From: Syntrophaceae bacterium CG2_30_49_12
GTDB taxonomy: Bacteria; Desulfobacterota; Syntrophia; Syntrophales; CG2-30-49-12
Length of the DNA: 23,023 bases
Assembly: GCA_001873675.1 (NCBI GenBank)
Contig: MNZP01000143.1
Coordinates: 1 to 23,023, forward strand
Direction: 5' to 3'
Shown here: positions 16,595-23,023 of the stretch, piece after piece
How positions within the stretch are numbered: position 1 is the stretch's first letter
Layout: every line of letters begins with the position of its first letter
The notes under the pieces: model-generated
What the model saw: the letters and a program-made list of their open reading frames with translations, nothing else
The model's database searches: none
What the model was told of the DNA's origin: nothing
Made by a program: the position numbers and the translations under genes

Positions 16595-17796
16595 GGGCGC
16601 CTCCTGACCGTGGCAAGCACAGTCGTCGGTTCGATCTCAAATTCGAGATCCGGATTGCCGTTTTTCTTCAGTTCCGCCCTCGCCGTCTGGATGCCGATAC
16701 CGAATCTTTGAACAAATCCCAAGACCTTCATGGCATCGGCCAGATTGGGGTTTCGGTAATCCGTGATGCCGGGTTGACCGAAGTTCTCCCGCGTGACGGC
16801 GCCGAACGGCCCTCCCGGATTAATGATTTCGATACGGTCGTCGAACCAAAAGACACGAACCGGCGCGTTCGTGTTTTCGTAGGTGCGGTGCATAACAGCA
16901 TTGCGAATCAACTGTTGAAGAGCCACACGCGGATATGGGACTATCCTGACTTCTCGGCTTGATGATTTAATGTCAACTTCGCTGCGGTTATGAGAATCGA
17001 TTTTCTCGTCGATCCGGCGCAGAACCTGTCCCAGGGCGCCTTCGATAAGGGCCTCATCGTGTATCGGATCCGTTATCCGCGTTCCTGCGATCCGAAGAAA
17101 TTGTATGTATGCACCAGGCATCCAATCTCGCGGAGACACTCCGAGGACCAAGACGCCAAGAATCGTGGACGTAGGGTCGTCTACGGAGGCGACCATCCGA
17201 CAAGAGGTCAGCCTTTGTTCGTAGGATCGCTCGTTGGCCGCTACAACATCCGGAGCAAGAGCATTGGGCAAATACTCCTGCTCGAACAATACCCGACTGA
17301 GAGCCGACAAATTGCACGAAGGCAGCGGCTGGACATCGAATGGGATGTCTCGATAGCGGCGCTTTTCGTTCAGAATACTCTCCTCTTGCGGAGTTGCTAC
17401 AGCTCTTCGCGGCCCGATGCGGACCCAGATTCTTCCTCTGTACCGAACCGGCGGTGTGTCGGAAGGCTGTACGGTAATGACCGCCATTTCAGCGCCTTTT
17501 AGCGTGCGTTTTTCAACAAGAATTGAAGGCGATGACAGAATGTTGCCGTCGGTCCTGATGTCGGAAAGCGTCCGGAGTAGTTCATCAGTAATGGACAAAT
17601 TAGATGGAGCGCCATTGTTCTGCGCTCCTACAAAAAGAACACCAGGTCTTCGGTGATCAGGTAAATCGTTTGCGAAAGCACAGACTGCTTGTCGTCCAGT
17701 ATCCGGTGCACTACCTTTCCAACTCTCCTTACGTTCGGCAAGGTCTGATTCGATATCGGCAAGAAGGGCTTCTATTTGTTCGTCAGTGTATTTCAT
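16591..17796 (-). CDS. AlbA_2/Schlafen-type ATP-binding protein with HATPase-like C-terminus
   Basis: This 401-residue protein has an N-terminal AlbA_2 (Schlafen-like) region, roughly residues 10-130, including RRPGVLFVGAQNNGAPSNLS and RYRGRIWVRIGPR. The C-terminal part is a divergent GHKL ATPase fold: N-box LQQLIRNAVMHRTYEN, G1-like IEIINPGGPFG, and GFVQRFGIGIQTA. Such proteins are often annotated as ATP-binding or transcriptional regulators and are common in defence islands. Here it sits between the helicase and the ParA gene, overlapping the latter by ATGA and starting 18 nt after the helicase stop with GGAGG in front. The gene appears complete. Whether it acts as sensor, regulator or effector cannot be told. 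Confidence 0.87.
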   Translation of the reverse strand: MKYTDEQIEALLADIESDLAERKESWKGSAPDTGRQAVCAFANDLPDHRRPGVLFVGAQNNGAPSNLSITDELLRTLSDIRTDGNILSSPSILVEKRTLKGAEMAVITVQPSDTPPVRYRGRIWVRIGPRRAVATPQEESILNEKRRYRDIPFDVQPLPSCNLSALSRVLFEQEYLPNALAPDVVAANERSYEQRLTSCRMVASVDDPTSTILGVLVLGVSPRDWMPGAYIQFLRIAGTRITDPIHDEALIEGALGQVLRRIDEKIDSHNRSEVDIKSSSREVRIVPYPRVALQQLIRNAVMHRTYENTNAPVRVFWFDDRIEIINPGGPFGAVTRENFGQPGITDYRNPNLADAMKVLGFVQRFGIGIQTARAELKKNGNPDLEFEIEPTTVLATVRRRP

Positions 17797-17814
17797 CGTA
17801 TCCTCCGCGGACCC

Positions 17815-18615
17815 TCAATTGTTCGATCGCTTCAGCCGGCGTTTGATCGATTCGTGAATAGCACATGTGGAACTCACCAGTCGGCGTTGCAGGACGATTC
17901 GGATCAGCGACGACGACGAATGTTTCTGCCCCCCAGGCGAGGACGCCTGGGCTACAGGGATGAACTCGTTGATGTAAGCGGTGACGCTCTTGTAAAGAGT
18001 GTACTCATCGCTGTTCAGACAGAAGGTGACGGTCTTGGTGTGCCGATCCGGGAAGAGCCGCTTCCCGTCTGCGTCCTTGAGGTCTTCTTTCAAGCGTCGG
18101 AGAGACCACGGTGAATCCTTGCCAAGTCGGAAAACGTCCTTGCGGATTGCTGTGGCTTGCTTTCCAAGGCGGTGTGGTTCCGGGAACAGGTCGGGATCGA
18201 TGAGCCGAAGGAAATGGGCGAACTTATCCTCATCGCCGTGGTGTGGAGTAGCAGTTAGCAGCAGAACATGATCTGCGGATGCGGATAACTTTTCTGCTAG
18301 CTGGTAACGCTTTGTTTTATTTGCTTCATCGTTTCGGGTTGAAGACCGTTTGGTATAGGCACTGCACTTGTGAGCCTCATCTATAATAATCAAATCCCAT
18401 TGCTGTGTAAGTCCTTTGCCAAGGATGGTCGCCACCTCTTCAGCAGAGATGACCGTCTCTTCCAAGGAACCATCAGGAAGGCGTACACGGCACTCATAGC
18501 CTGCCGAATCATCAGAATCGAGCGGACGCGCATCCTCCAGGACAACCGGGACATCGAAATGCCCTGGGAGGAATATCCGCTGCCCAATATGAGATGTCAG
18601 CAGACTGTTACCCAT
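17815..18615 (-). pseudogene. SNF2/DEAD-type helicase remnant, Walker A region deleted
   Basis: The N-terminus (IGQRIFLPGHFDVPVVLEDA) is that of the large helicases found with DUF1156/DUF499 genes, which are about 1000 residues. After VISAEEVATIL (near 18421) the sequence jumps directly to TQQWDLIIIDEAHKCSAYTK, that is motif II, so roughly 150 residues with the Walker A motif and motif Ia are absent. Motif III-like VLLLTATPHHGDEDKF follows. A palindrome-encoded VAQASSPGG interrupts the next conserved block, and the protein ends after AIHESIKRRLKR, lacking the whole second RecA domain. ATG at 18615 is chosen because GAGGAG lies five bases ahead; GTG at 18621 overlaps that site. The start overlaps the HTH gene stop by 8 nt. 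A functional helicase is very unlikely. Confidence 0.85.
17928..17957. repeat. CAGGC palindrome in frame inside the helicase remnant
   Basis: CCCAGGCG-AGGA-CGCCTGGG (17932-17951) is a perfect hairpin with 8-bp arms. On the coding strand it begins GTAGCCCAGGCGTCC and encodes VAQASSPGG between the conserved INEFIP and SSLIRIVLQRRL blocks, with no stop. It is related in layout to the copy at 14205-14232. Confidence 0.75.
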
Positions 18616-18883
18616 TCCCACTCCTCTTGCGTGAGCGAACCTTTGTCTTTGGTTGATTCGTAGGAGATGTTGAAGATGGTCGGCTTTGGACGGAATTCGG
18701 ACTTTTCTCTTGGTCTTTGTCTTGGCGCACCCACTCGTCTATCTCGGACAGTTTGAAACGAAAAAGCCTTCCCACTCGGTGAGTTGGCCCCCGTCCCTCG
18801 ACCCATCGATAAATCGAATCCTTGGCCACCCCGAGGTGGGTGGCCACATATTCGACGCCTACCCAGCGTTCTTCAGTGGTCAT
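18608..18883 (-). CDS. excisionase-type helix-turn-helix DNA-binding protein
   Basis: This 91-residue protein has an N-terminal HTH_17 (excisionase/MerR-like) domain: RWVGVEYVATHLGVAKDSIY, then RWVEGRGPTHRVGRLFRFKLSEIDEWV across residues about 6-54. A basic, low-complexity tail (KTKVRSRKRSGNG) follows. It is the first gene of the defence cassette and overlaps the helicase start by 8 nt, so it is co-translated. A role as regulator of the cassette is plausible; a true excisionase is less likely since no integrase is present. The promoter at 18944-18972 lies upstream, with a palindrome TGTTG-C-CAACA (18921-18931) near the expected transcription start, a possible autoregulatory site. Confidence 0.82.
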   Translation of the reverse strand: MTTEERWVGVEYVATHLGVAKDSIYRWVEGRGPTHRVGRLFRFKLSEIDEWVRQDKDQEKSPNSVQSRPSSTSPTNQPKTKVRSRKRSGNG

Positions 18884-18920
18884 CTTCTGCCTCTTGATCT
18901 CCTCTCTACGATATACCTAC

Positions 18921-18931
18921 TGTTGCCAACA
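18921..18931. promoter_or_regulatory. palindrome at the start of the cassette transcript, possible operator
   Basis: TGTTG-C-CAACA is a perfect 11-bp palindrome located just downstream of the -10 box of the cassette promoter. Its place fits an operator bound by the HTH protein encoded immediately after, but this is inferred from position only. Confidence 0.35.
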
Positions 18932-18943
18932 AAACTGGACAAA

Positions 18944-18972
18944 AGTATATTAAACTTTACCTTTCCTGCCAA
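18944..18972 (-). promoter_or_regulatory. sigma-70-like promoter of the defence cassette
   Basis: On the minus strand, TTGGCA (18972-18967) and TATACT (18949-18944) are separated by 17 nt, each with five of six consensus bases. Transcription would start near 18937 and give a leader of about 54 nt before the HTH gene. It is the best promoter match in the window. Confidence 0.7.
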
Positions 18973-18992
18973 GAGTAAAAAATGACTGGAGT

Positions 18993-20360
18993 TCAAGCTT
19001 TTCCCGTCGTTGACGTCATGTCCGAGGAGGTGGCTCCTGATAACGGGTCCTCTTTGAGTAATCCGTAACGCTGAATTTTGGTTCGCAGTGTCTTGCGATC
19101 AATCCCCAGTAACTGAGAAGTTCGTGTTTGATTCCAGGAAGTTGTTTTTAATGTCTGAAATATCTGCTCCCGTTCCGCTTCCTCAAGAGGTGTCAAATGT
19201 GGGCGTGTTGTCTCCTGCCCCGGACGGAATCTCTCCGGTAGGTTCTCCGGAAAAATCACCGCAAAGGGTGACATCAACAGTGTTTGCTGGAGGACATTTT
19301 CCAGTTCACGGACGTTACCGGGCCAGTCATATGCCAGCATACATTCCATGGCCTCATTGGAAATATGAAGGGAAGTATAACCCCATTTTTTCAGAAGATA
19401 CTCGATAAGTTGCGGCAGGTCTTCCTTGTGTTGTCTCAGCGGCGGCGCATGCAGCCGCACCACAAAGCGATAGAGCAAATCAGACCGGAAGCGGCCTTTT
19501 TTTATCTCCTCATCAACATCCCGATTCGCCGCGGCGACCACCCGGACAGCAACATATCGCACCTCATGACCGCCGAGTCGTCGGACCTCCCCGTTCTGCA
19601 TGAAGCGTAAGAGCTTCCCCTGGAGGGCAGGAGACATCTCGGTAATTTCATCTAAAAAAAATGTTCCTCCCTGGGCAGAGGCCAGCAAACCCTCATGGGA
19701 ATGATCCGCTCCTGTAAAGGCGCCCTTTTCATAGCCGAATAGTTCCGATTCCAGCAGATTCTCAGGAATAGCGCCACAGTTCACAATCACAAAGGGACTT
19801 TCGCGGCGGGAACTCAGTTGGTGAAGGGCTCGAGCCGCCAGCTCTTTCCCCGTACCGCTTTCACCTTCGATCAGGACGCTGGCCCAGACGTCGGCTACCC
19901 GTGCGAGTTGCTTGTAAAATTCTACCATGACGGCGGAGGAACCTATAAATTGGGGTTCCTCTGCGGTTTTCGGCTGTCGCATATGTTGCTGTCGTAAATC
20001 CCGCACCTCGAAGACCTTTTTTACCTTGGAGCGGATGGCCTCCGGTGAGAATGGTTTGCTGATGTAATCCCAGGCGCCTAACCGTAAGGCTTCCATGATA
20101 GTCTCCAGAGAACCATAGGCGGTCACCAGGATCACAGGCAGTTCCGGCCACCGTTCCTGAACCTGGCGGAGGAAATGAAGACCATCAATCTCCGGCATAC
20201 GGATATCGCTAATCAGGAGATTATACGCTGATAATTCCTTCCTGAGGGCCTCTTTGGCGGATGTACACGCATCAACATCATATCCCGCACGCAACAGTGT
20301 CTCCTGTAAAACCTCACAGGCCACAGAATCGTCATCAATTACGAGAATCCGGCAACGCAT
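18993..20360 (-). CDS. NtrC/AtoC-type sigma-54-dependent response regulator
   Basis: This 455-residue protein has the full NtrC layout. The receiver domain (1-120) has acidic DDD at 9-11, phosphoacceptor Asp52 (LLISDIRMPEIDG), Thr80 and Lys102. The AAA+ domain has Walker A GESGTGKE (166-173), the sigma-54 contact loop GAFTGA (213-218) and Walker B FFLDE (234-238). The C-terminus is a Fis-type HTH (about 397-436, TRTSQLLGIDRKTLRTKI). It would activate sigma-54 promoters after phosphorylation. No histidine kinase lies in the window. It begins 11 nt after the phosphorylase gene on the same strand, so they probably share a transcript; a functional link to glucan metabolism is not proven. Confidence 0.93.
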   Translation of the reverse strand: MRCRILVIDDDSVACEVLQETLLRAGYDVDACTSAKEALRKELSAYNLLISDIRMPEIDGLHFLRQVQERWPELPVILVTAYGSLETIMEALRLGAWDYISKPFSPEAIRSKVKKVFEVRDLRQQHMRQPKTAEEPQFIGSSAVMVEFYKQLARVADVWASVLIEGESGTGKELAARALHQLSSRRESPFVIVNCGAIPENLLESELFGYEKGAFTGADHSHEGLLASAQGGTFFLDEITEMSPALQGKLLRFMQNGEVRRLGGHEVRYVAVRVVAAANRDVDEEIKKGRFRSDLLYRFVVRLHAPPLRQHKEDLPQLIEYLLKKWGYTSLHISNEAMECMLAYDWPGNVRELENVLQQTLLMSPFAVIFPENLPERFRPGQETTRPHLTPLEEAEREQIFQTLKTTSWNQTRTSQLLGIDRKTLRTKIQRYGLLKEDPLSGATSSDMTSTTGKA

Positions 20361-20371
20361 AGAGTCTTCCG

Positions 20372-22507
20372 TTACAGCTCCTCCTTACTTAAAGCAGGAA
20401 GATAGAACTTTTCAATATAATCCTTGACCATCCGCCGGGCAGAGAATCTTGAAGCGTTGCTCTTAATCGTTTCTTTCATCATTTTGACCCATTCTGTTGG
20501 AATCCCATCACTGGAAACCTTGTAGTAGAGAGGAATGATTTTCTCTTCGAGGATCTGGTAGAGCGCCTCGGCATCCGCACCGTCGCGATCGGCGCCGGTT
20601 TCCCCCTCACCGAAGGCCCAGCCGTTTTTGCCGTTAAACCCCTCCACCCACCAACCGTCAAGGATACTCAGATGGAGCACACCGTTCAGCGCGGCCTTCA
20701 TGCCGCTGGTCCCGCATGCCTCTAATGGCGGTAACGGATTATTGAGCCAAACATCCACCCCATGGACGAGATACTGGGCAAACTGTTCGCCATAATCTTC
20801 CAGGAAGGCAATGCGTCCCCCCATCTCGGGATCACGGGCGGTATTGAAAACCCTCTGGAGAATACGCTTGCCCGGGTCATCGGCAGGATGGGCCTTACCG
20901 GCAAAGATAATCTGGATGGGTCTCCAACGACTTTTCAGGAGTTTTTTCAGCCTTTCCATGTTGTACAGGATCAGCTCCGCCCTTTTGTATGTGGCAAAAC
21001 GGCGGGCAAAACCGATGGTTAGTATGGATGGATCCAGCATGGCCCCCATGGCTAACACTGTCGTGGTACTTGTCCGGTCCTCCAACCACCGCCGGCGGGC
21101 CCGTTCCCGGATGGCATTGATTAATTTCATCTTCAGCCAATAGTGGGTTTGCCACAGTTCCTTATCCGGGATTTCATCAATCCGGTCCCAGACAGCGGGA
21201 TTGTCATGCTCCTGGAGCCATTGGGGGCCGAGATACCGGTTGAAGAGGAGTTCCATCTTCGGCTCTATCCAGGTGGGGACATGTATCCCGTTTGTTACAT
21301 AGTCAATAGGAACATTTTCCGGGGGGAGATCCGGCCAGAGGCTCTGCCACATTTGACGCGCCACCTCCTGATGCCGCCTGCTGACTCCATTGTGATACGC
21401 CGATAATTTGAGGGCGAGGGCCGTCATATTGAAACCGGCGTGGGGCTCTCCAGGATGGATTCCAAGCTGAAGAAAACTGTCGCGATCAAGTCCCAGGCTG
21501 GGCCAGTAAGAACGAAAATATTTTTCTATCATGGGAAAGGGGAAGATTTCATGACCCGCCGCCACCGGGGTATGGGTGGTAAAAATAGTGGTGGCCCTCA
21601 CCTCCTGTACGGCATCTTCGTAGTTCATCCCTCCCTGAACCCGGTCTCTGATCCTTTCCAGGAGGGCGAAGGCGCAGTGTCCTTCATTCAGATGAAGGAG
21701 GGAGTGCCTTATCCCCAGGGTATCAAGAATTTCCGATCCGCCAATGCCGAGGACGATTTCCTGACGAAGCCGCTGTTCAATATCCCCTATATACAGATGG
21801 GCCGACATCTGCCGGTTCCAGGGGTCATTCATCTCGATATCCGTATCCATCAGGTAGAGGGACACGCAGCCTATGGATATTCTCCATACAGCCACATGGA
21901 TGGGAGGCTCGATGAGGGGGACCTTAATGGCCAGATGTTCCCCGTCTTCTTTTTTCAGGACACGGCTGATCGAGGCGGCATCACGGTCAAGCGCCTGATC
22001 CATGTTCTCCTGCCATCCGTCGTCACGGATCCGCTGGCGGAAATAACCCTCCGGATACATAAAACCGATGGCTACGATGGGAACCTTCATGTCGCAACAC
22101 TCCTTGACAAAGTCTCCGGCCAGGAAACCAAGCCCACCCGCATAGAAAGGGAGAGAATGGTGCAGTCCGTACTCTGCGGAAAAAAATGCAACCGGCTTTC
22201 TGTTAGAAACTATGCTTCTGGAGAAGTAATTTTCTGCCGAATGAATATTCTGGTTGAGTTGCTCCATGACTAAATCGTACTGATGGAGGTATTCGGGGTT
22301 TTCCGCTGCGGATGCTAAAATTTCCACGGGAATCTCTTTGAGCATCTTCACGGGGTTGTGGCCACTTTCCTTCCAGGCCTGCCGATCCAGTGTTTTAAAG
22401 AGCATCCTGGCCGCGGGGTGCCAGCTCCACCACAGGTTCATGGAGAGCGCCTCAAGTCCGCTTAATCTTTCCGGCAGATGAGGGAAAACCCCCTGTTTAA
22501 TTTTCAT
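20372..22507 (-). CDS. glgP: alpha-glucan (glycogen/maltodextrin) phosphorylase, GT35 short form
   Basis: This 711-residue enzyme would release glucose 1-phosphate from alpha-1,4-glucans using pyridoxal phosphate. The N-terminus (HLPERLSGLEALSMNLWWSW) is the DUF3417 region typical of the short bacterial and archaeal form. FFSAEYGLHHSLPFYAGGLG lies near the start of the catalytic part. The PLP lysine is Lys604 in EACGTSGMKAALNGVLHLS, and the glucan/phosphate site segment FARRFATYKRA is present. Length is normal for this subgroup. The ATG is preceded by GAGGGG. It is the first clear gene of a two-gene unit with the sigma-54 regulator. It implies storage polysaccharide use, though no synthase is in the window. 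Confidence 0.94.
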   Translation of the reverse strand: MKIKQGVFPHLPERLSGLEALSMNLWWSWHPAARMLFKTLDRQAWKESGHNPVKMLKEIPVEILASAAENPEYLHQYDLVMEQLNQNIHSAENYFSRSIVSNRKPVAFFSAEYGLHHSLPFYAGGLGFLAGDFVKECCDMKVPIVAIGFMYPEGYFRQRIRDDGWQENMDQALDRDAASISRVLKKEDGEHLAIKVPLIEPPIHVAVWRISIGCVSLYLMDTDIEMNDPWNRQMSAHLYIGDIEQRLRQEIVLGIGGSEILDTLGIRHSLLHLNEGHCAFALLERIRDRVQGGMNYEDAVQEVRATTIFTTHTPVAAGHEIFPFPMIEKYFRSYWPSLGLDRDSFLQLGIHPGEPHAGFNMTALALKLSAYHNGVSRRHQEVARQMWQSLWPDLPPENVPIDYVTNGIHVPTWIEPKMELLFNRYLGPQWLQEHDNPAVWDRIDEIPDKELWQTHYWLKMKLINAIRERARRRWLEDRTSTTTVLAMGAMLDPSILTIGFARRFATYKRAELILYNMERLKKLLKSRWRPIQIIFAGKAHPADDPGKRILQRVFNTARDPEMGGRIAFLEDYGEQFAQYLVHGVDVWLNNPLPPLEACGTSGMKAALNGVLHLSILDGWWVEGFNGKNGWAFGEGETGADRDGADAEALYQILEEKIIPLYYKVSSDGIPTEWVKMMKETIKSNASRFSARRMVKDYIEKFYLPALSKEEL

Positions 22508-22655
22508 GAAATTTCCCCTCTATTATCTCATCGCAGGCAGTTATTATGGCTTTTGCCTTGTCCTTAGGGAGGTGCCCCATTCCCAGGTTGGACAGGATAA
22601 GGCCCCCTCCCCGAGGCGGTAGACATTCGTTTGGTTTTGTGATAACAATTATCAT
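22497..22655 (-). CDS. possible 52-residue leader ORF overlapping the phosphorylase start
   Basis: A short frame from ATG at 22655 reads MIIVITKPNECLPPRGGG, then LILSNLGMGHLPKDKAKAI and ITACDEIIEGKFHEN, with a TAA at 22499-22497 inside the start of the phosphorylase gene (11-nt overlap). The composition looks like real protein, with alternating hydrophobic and charged residues and ordinary codon use. I do not recognise the family. No good ribosome-binding site precedes the ATG, and the candidate promoter at 22639-22667 overlaps its first codons, so one of these two calls is probably wrong. It might be a small cytosolic protein coupled to the phosphorylase, or the tail of a lost larger gene. 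Confidence 0.38.
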   Translation of the reverse strand: MIIVITKPNECLPPRGGGLILSNLGMGHLPKDKAKAIITACDEIIEGKFHEN

Positions 22656-22667
22656 GGAAAATGTCAA
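22639..22667 (-). promoter_or_regulatory. candidate promoter for the phosphorylase-regulator unit
   Basis: On the minus strand a perfect TTGACA (22667-22662) is followed after 17 nt by TATCAC (22644-22639), preceded by TG-T as in extended -10 promoters. Transcription would begin about 125 nt before the phosphorylase ATG. It conflicts with the small ORF starting at 22655. Confidence 0.42.
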
Positions 22668-22742
22668 AACTTTTAAGGATAACTTGCAACGGAAAGTATA
22701 AGCGAATTCCTTAAAGGTGGGGGTTTATAAGGAAAATCCATC

Positions 22743-22777
22743 TTCCCTTTGCGCTCTCTGCGCCTTTGCGGTGAAAT
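22743..22777. repeat. intergenic tract of CTTTGCG-type 7-nt words
   Basis: The tract contains CTTTGCG, CTCTCTG, CGCCTTTG and CGGTGA in succession, a degenerate heptad pattern like the neighbouring element but with its own sequence and no terminal motif seen. Confidence 0.5.
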
Positions 22778-22794
22778 AGTGCGTTTAATTTTTG

Positions 22795-22978
22795 GTAACT
22801 ATTCAGCCACTAAGACACCAAGGCACTAAAATTAAAGTATTATTCTTATTATCTCTTTAAAAGGACAACTATATAATACCTTCCTGATAATTTTAATTAT
22901 CAAAGTTGTCAGATAGTGAGCTGAAATTTATAAATAACCTTTGTGTCTTTGTGCCTTGGTGGCGACCTGAGTAGTTAC
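22795..22978. repeat. 184-bp element with terminal inverted repeats and heptad arms
   Basis: The left end GTAACTATTCAG (22795-22806) and right end CTGAGTAGTTAC (22967-22978) are inverted repeats matching at 11 of 12 bases. Inside each end is a 7-nt-periodic arm: CACTAAG, ACACCAA, GGCACTA on the left (from 22808), and TTTGTGT, CTTTGTG, CCTTGGT on the right (to about 22962), roughly complementary to each other. The centre is AT-rich and codes for nothing convincing. This is the most complete member of the family in the window. The whole stretch 22656-23023 holds no gene that I can support. Confidence 0.78.
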
Positions 22979-23023
22979 TCTAATTCTTCCTTCAGGCTTG
23001 GGGGAAGCTTACTCACAAGTTGT

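Noticed and set aside
11416..18883. Assignment of the cassette to BREX or DISARM
   Set aside because: BREX marker genes (PglZ, BrxA, BrxB, BrxL) and the DISARM DUF1998 protein are absent. Only the general methyltransferase, ATPase and helicase parts are comparable.
18608..18883. Excisionase of an integrative element
   Set aside because: No integrase, tRNA or attachment-site repeat is visible near it, and its overlap with the helicase start points to a cassette regulator.
21440..22273. 277-codon open frame on the plus strand opposite the phosphorylase gene
   Set aside because: It is antisense to conserved GT35 sequence, has no recognisable domain or ribosome-binding site, and spans exactly the region of strong phosphorylase similarity.

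Overview
The window looks like a chromosomal segment of an anaerobic, probably syntrophic or sulfate-reducer-related bacterium of the former Deltaproteobacteria (Syntrophus-like). This is inferred from gene content only: an acyl-CoA dehydrogenase array, a radical-dehydratase-type activator, System II cytochrome c maturation, a sigma-54 response regulator and a short alpha-glucan phosphorylase. No ribosomal or other taxonomic marker is present.

Region 1 (289-8921, + strand) is a catabolic acyl-CoA cluster. It holds two crotonase-fold proteins, an HgdC/BadF-type ATPase with its two FeS-ligand cysteines at positions 127 and 166, and five acyl-CoA dehydrogenases in a row. The dehydrogenases differ at the catalytic-base position (Glu, Ala with a compensating Glu, Asp, Asp, Glu), so they probably act on successive or different intermediates. 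A likely use is degradation of a cyclic, aromatic or branched carboxylic acid as CoA esters. ETF and the dehydratase or reductase that the activator should serve are not in the window.

Region 2 (8989-11168, - strand) is a two-gene ResB/CcsA operon for cytochrome c haem attachment.

Region 3 (11416-18972, - strand) is a degraded defence-type cassette transcribed from a good sigma-70-like promoter. Its order is excisionase-like HTH, SNF2-type helicase, AlbA/Schlafen ATP-binding protein, ParA-like ATPase, DUF1156 DNA methyltransferase, MNT-type nucleotidyltransferase, DUF499 ATPase. The AlbA and ParA genes look intact. The helicase lacks its Walker A region and C-terminus, the methyltransferase has a homopolymer frameshift and lost its C-terminus, the nucleotidyltransferase has an early in-frame UGA, and the DUF499 gene is both interrupted and truncated. 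Three related CAGGC-type palindromes sit inside the helicase, methyltransferase and DUF499 genes; two are read through in frame and one supplies a stop codon.

Region 4 (18993-22655, - strand) holds an alpha-glucan phosphorylase followed after 11 nt by an NtrC-type response regulator, and possibly a small leader ORF upstream.

Many intergenic gaps carry degenerate repeats built on 7-nt periods. Several are bounded by one shared terminal motif, GTAACTAYTCAGG or its complement CCTGAGTAGTTAC. They look like a family of small non-autonomous elements with exchangeable cores, and they are the least explained structure here, together with the decaying defence cassette.
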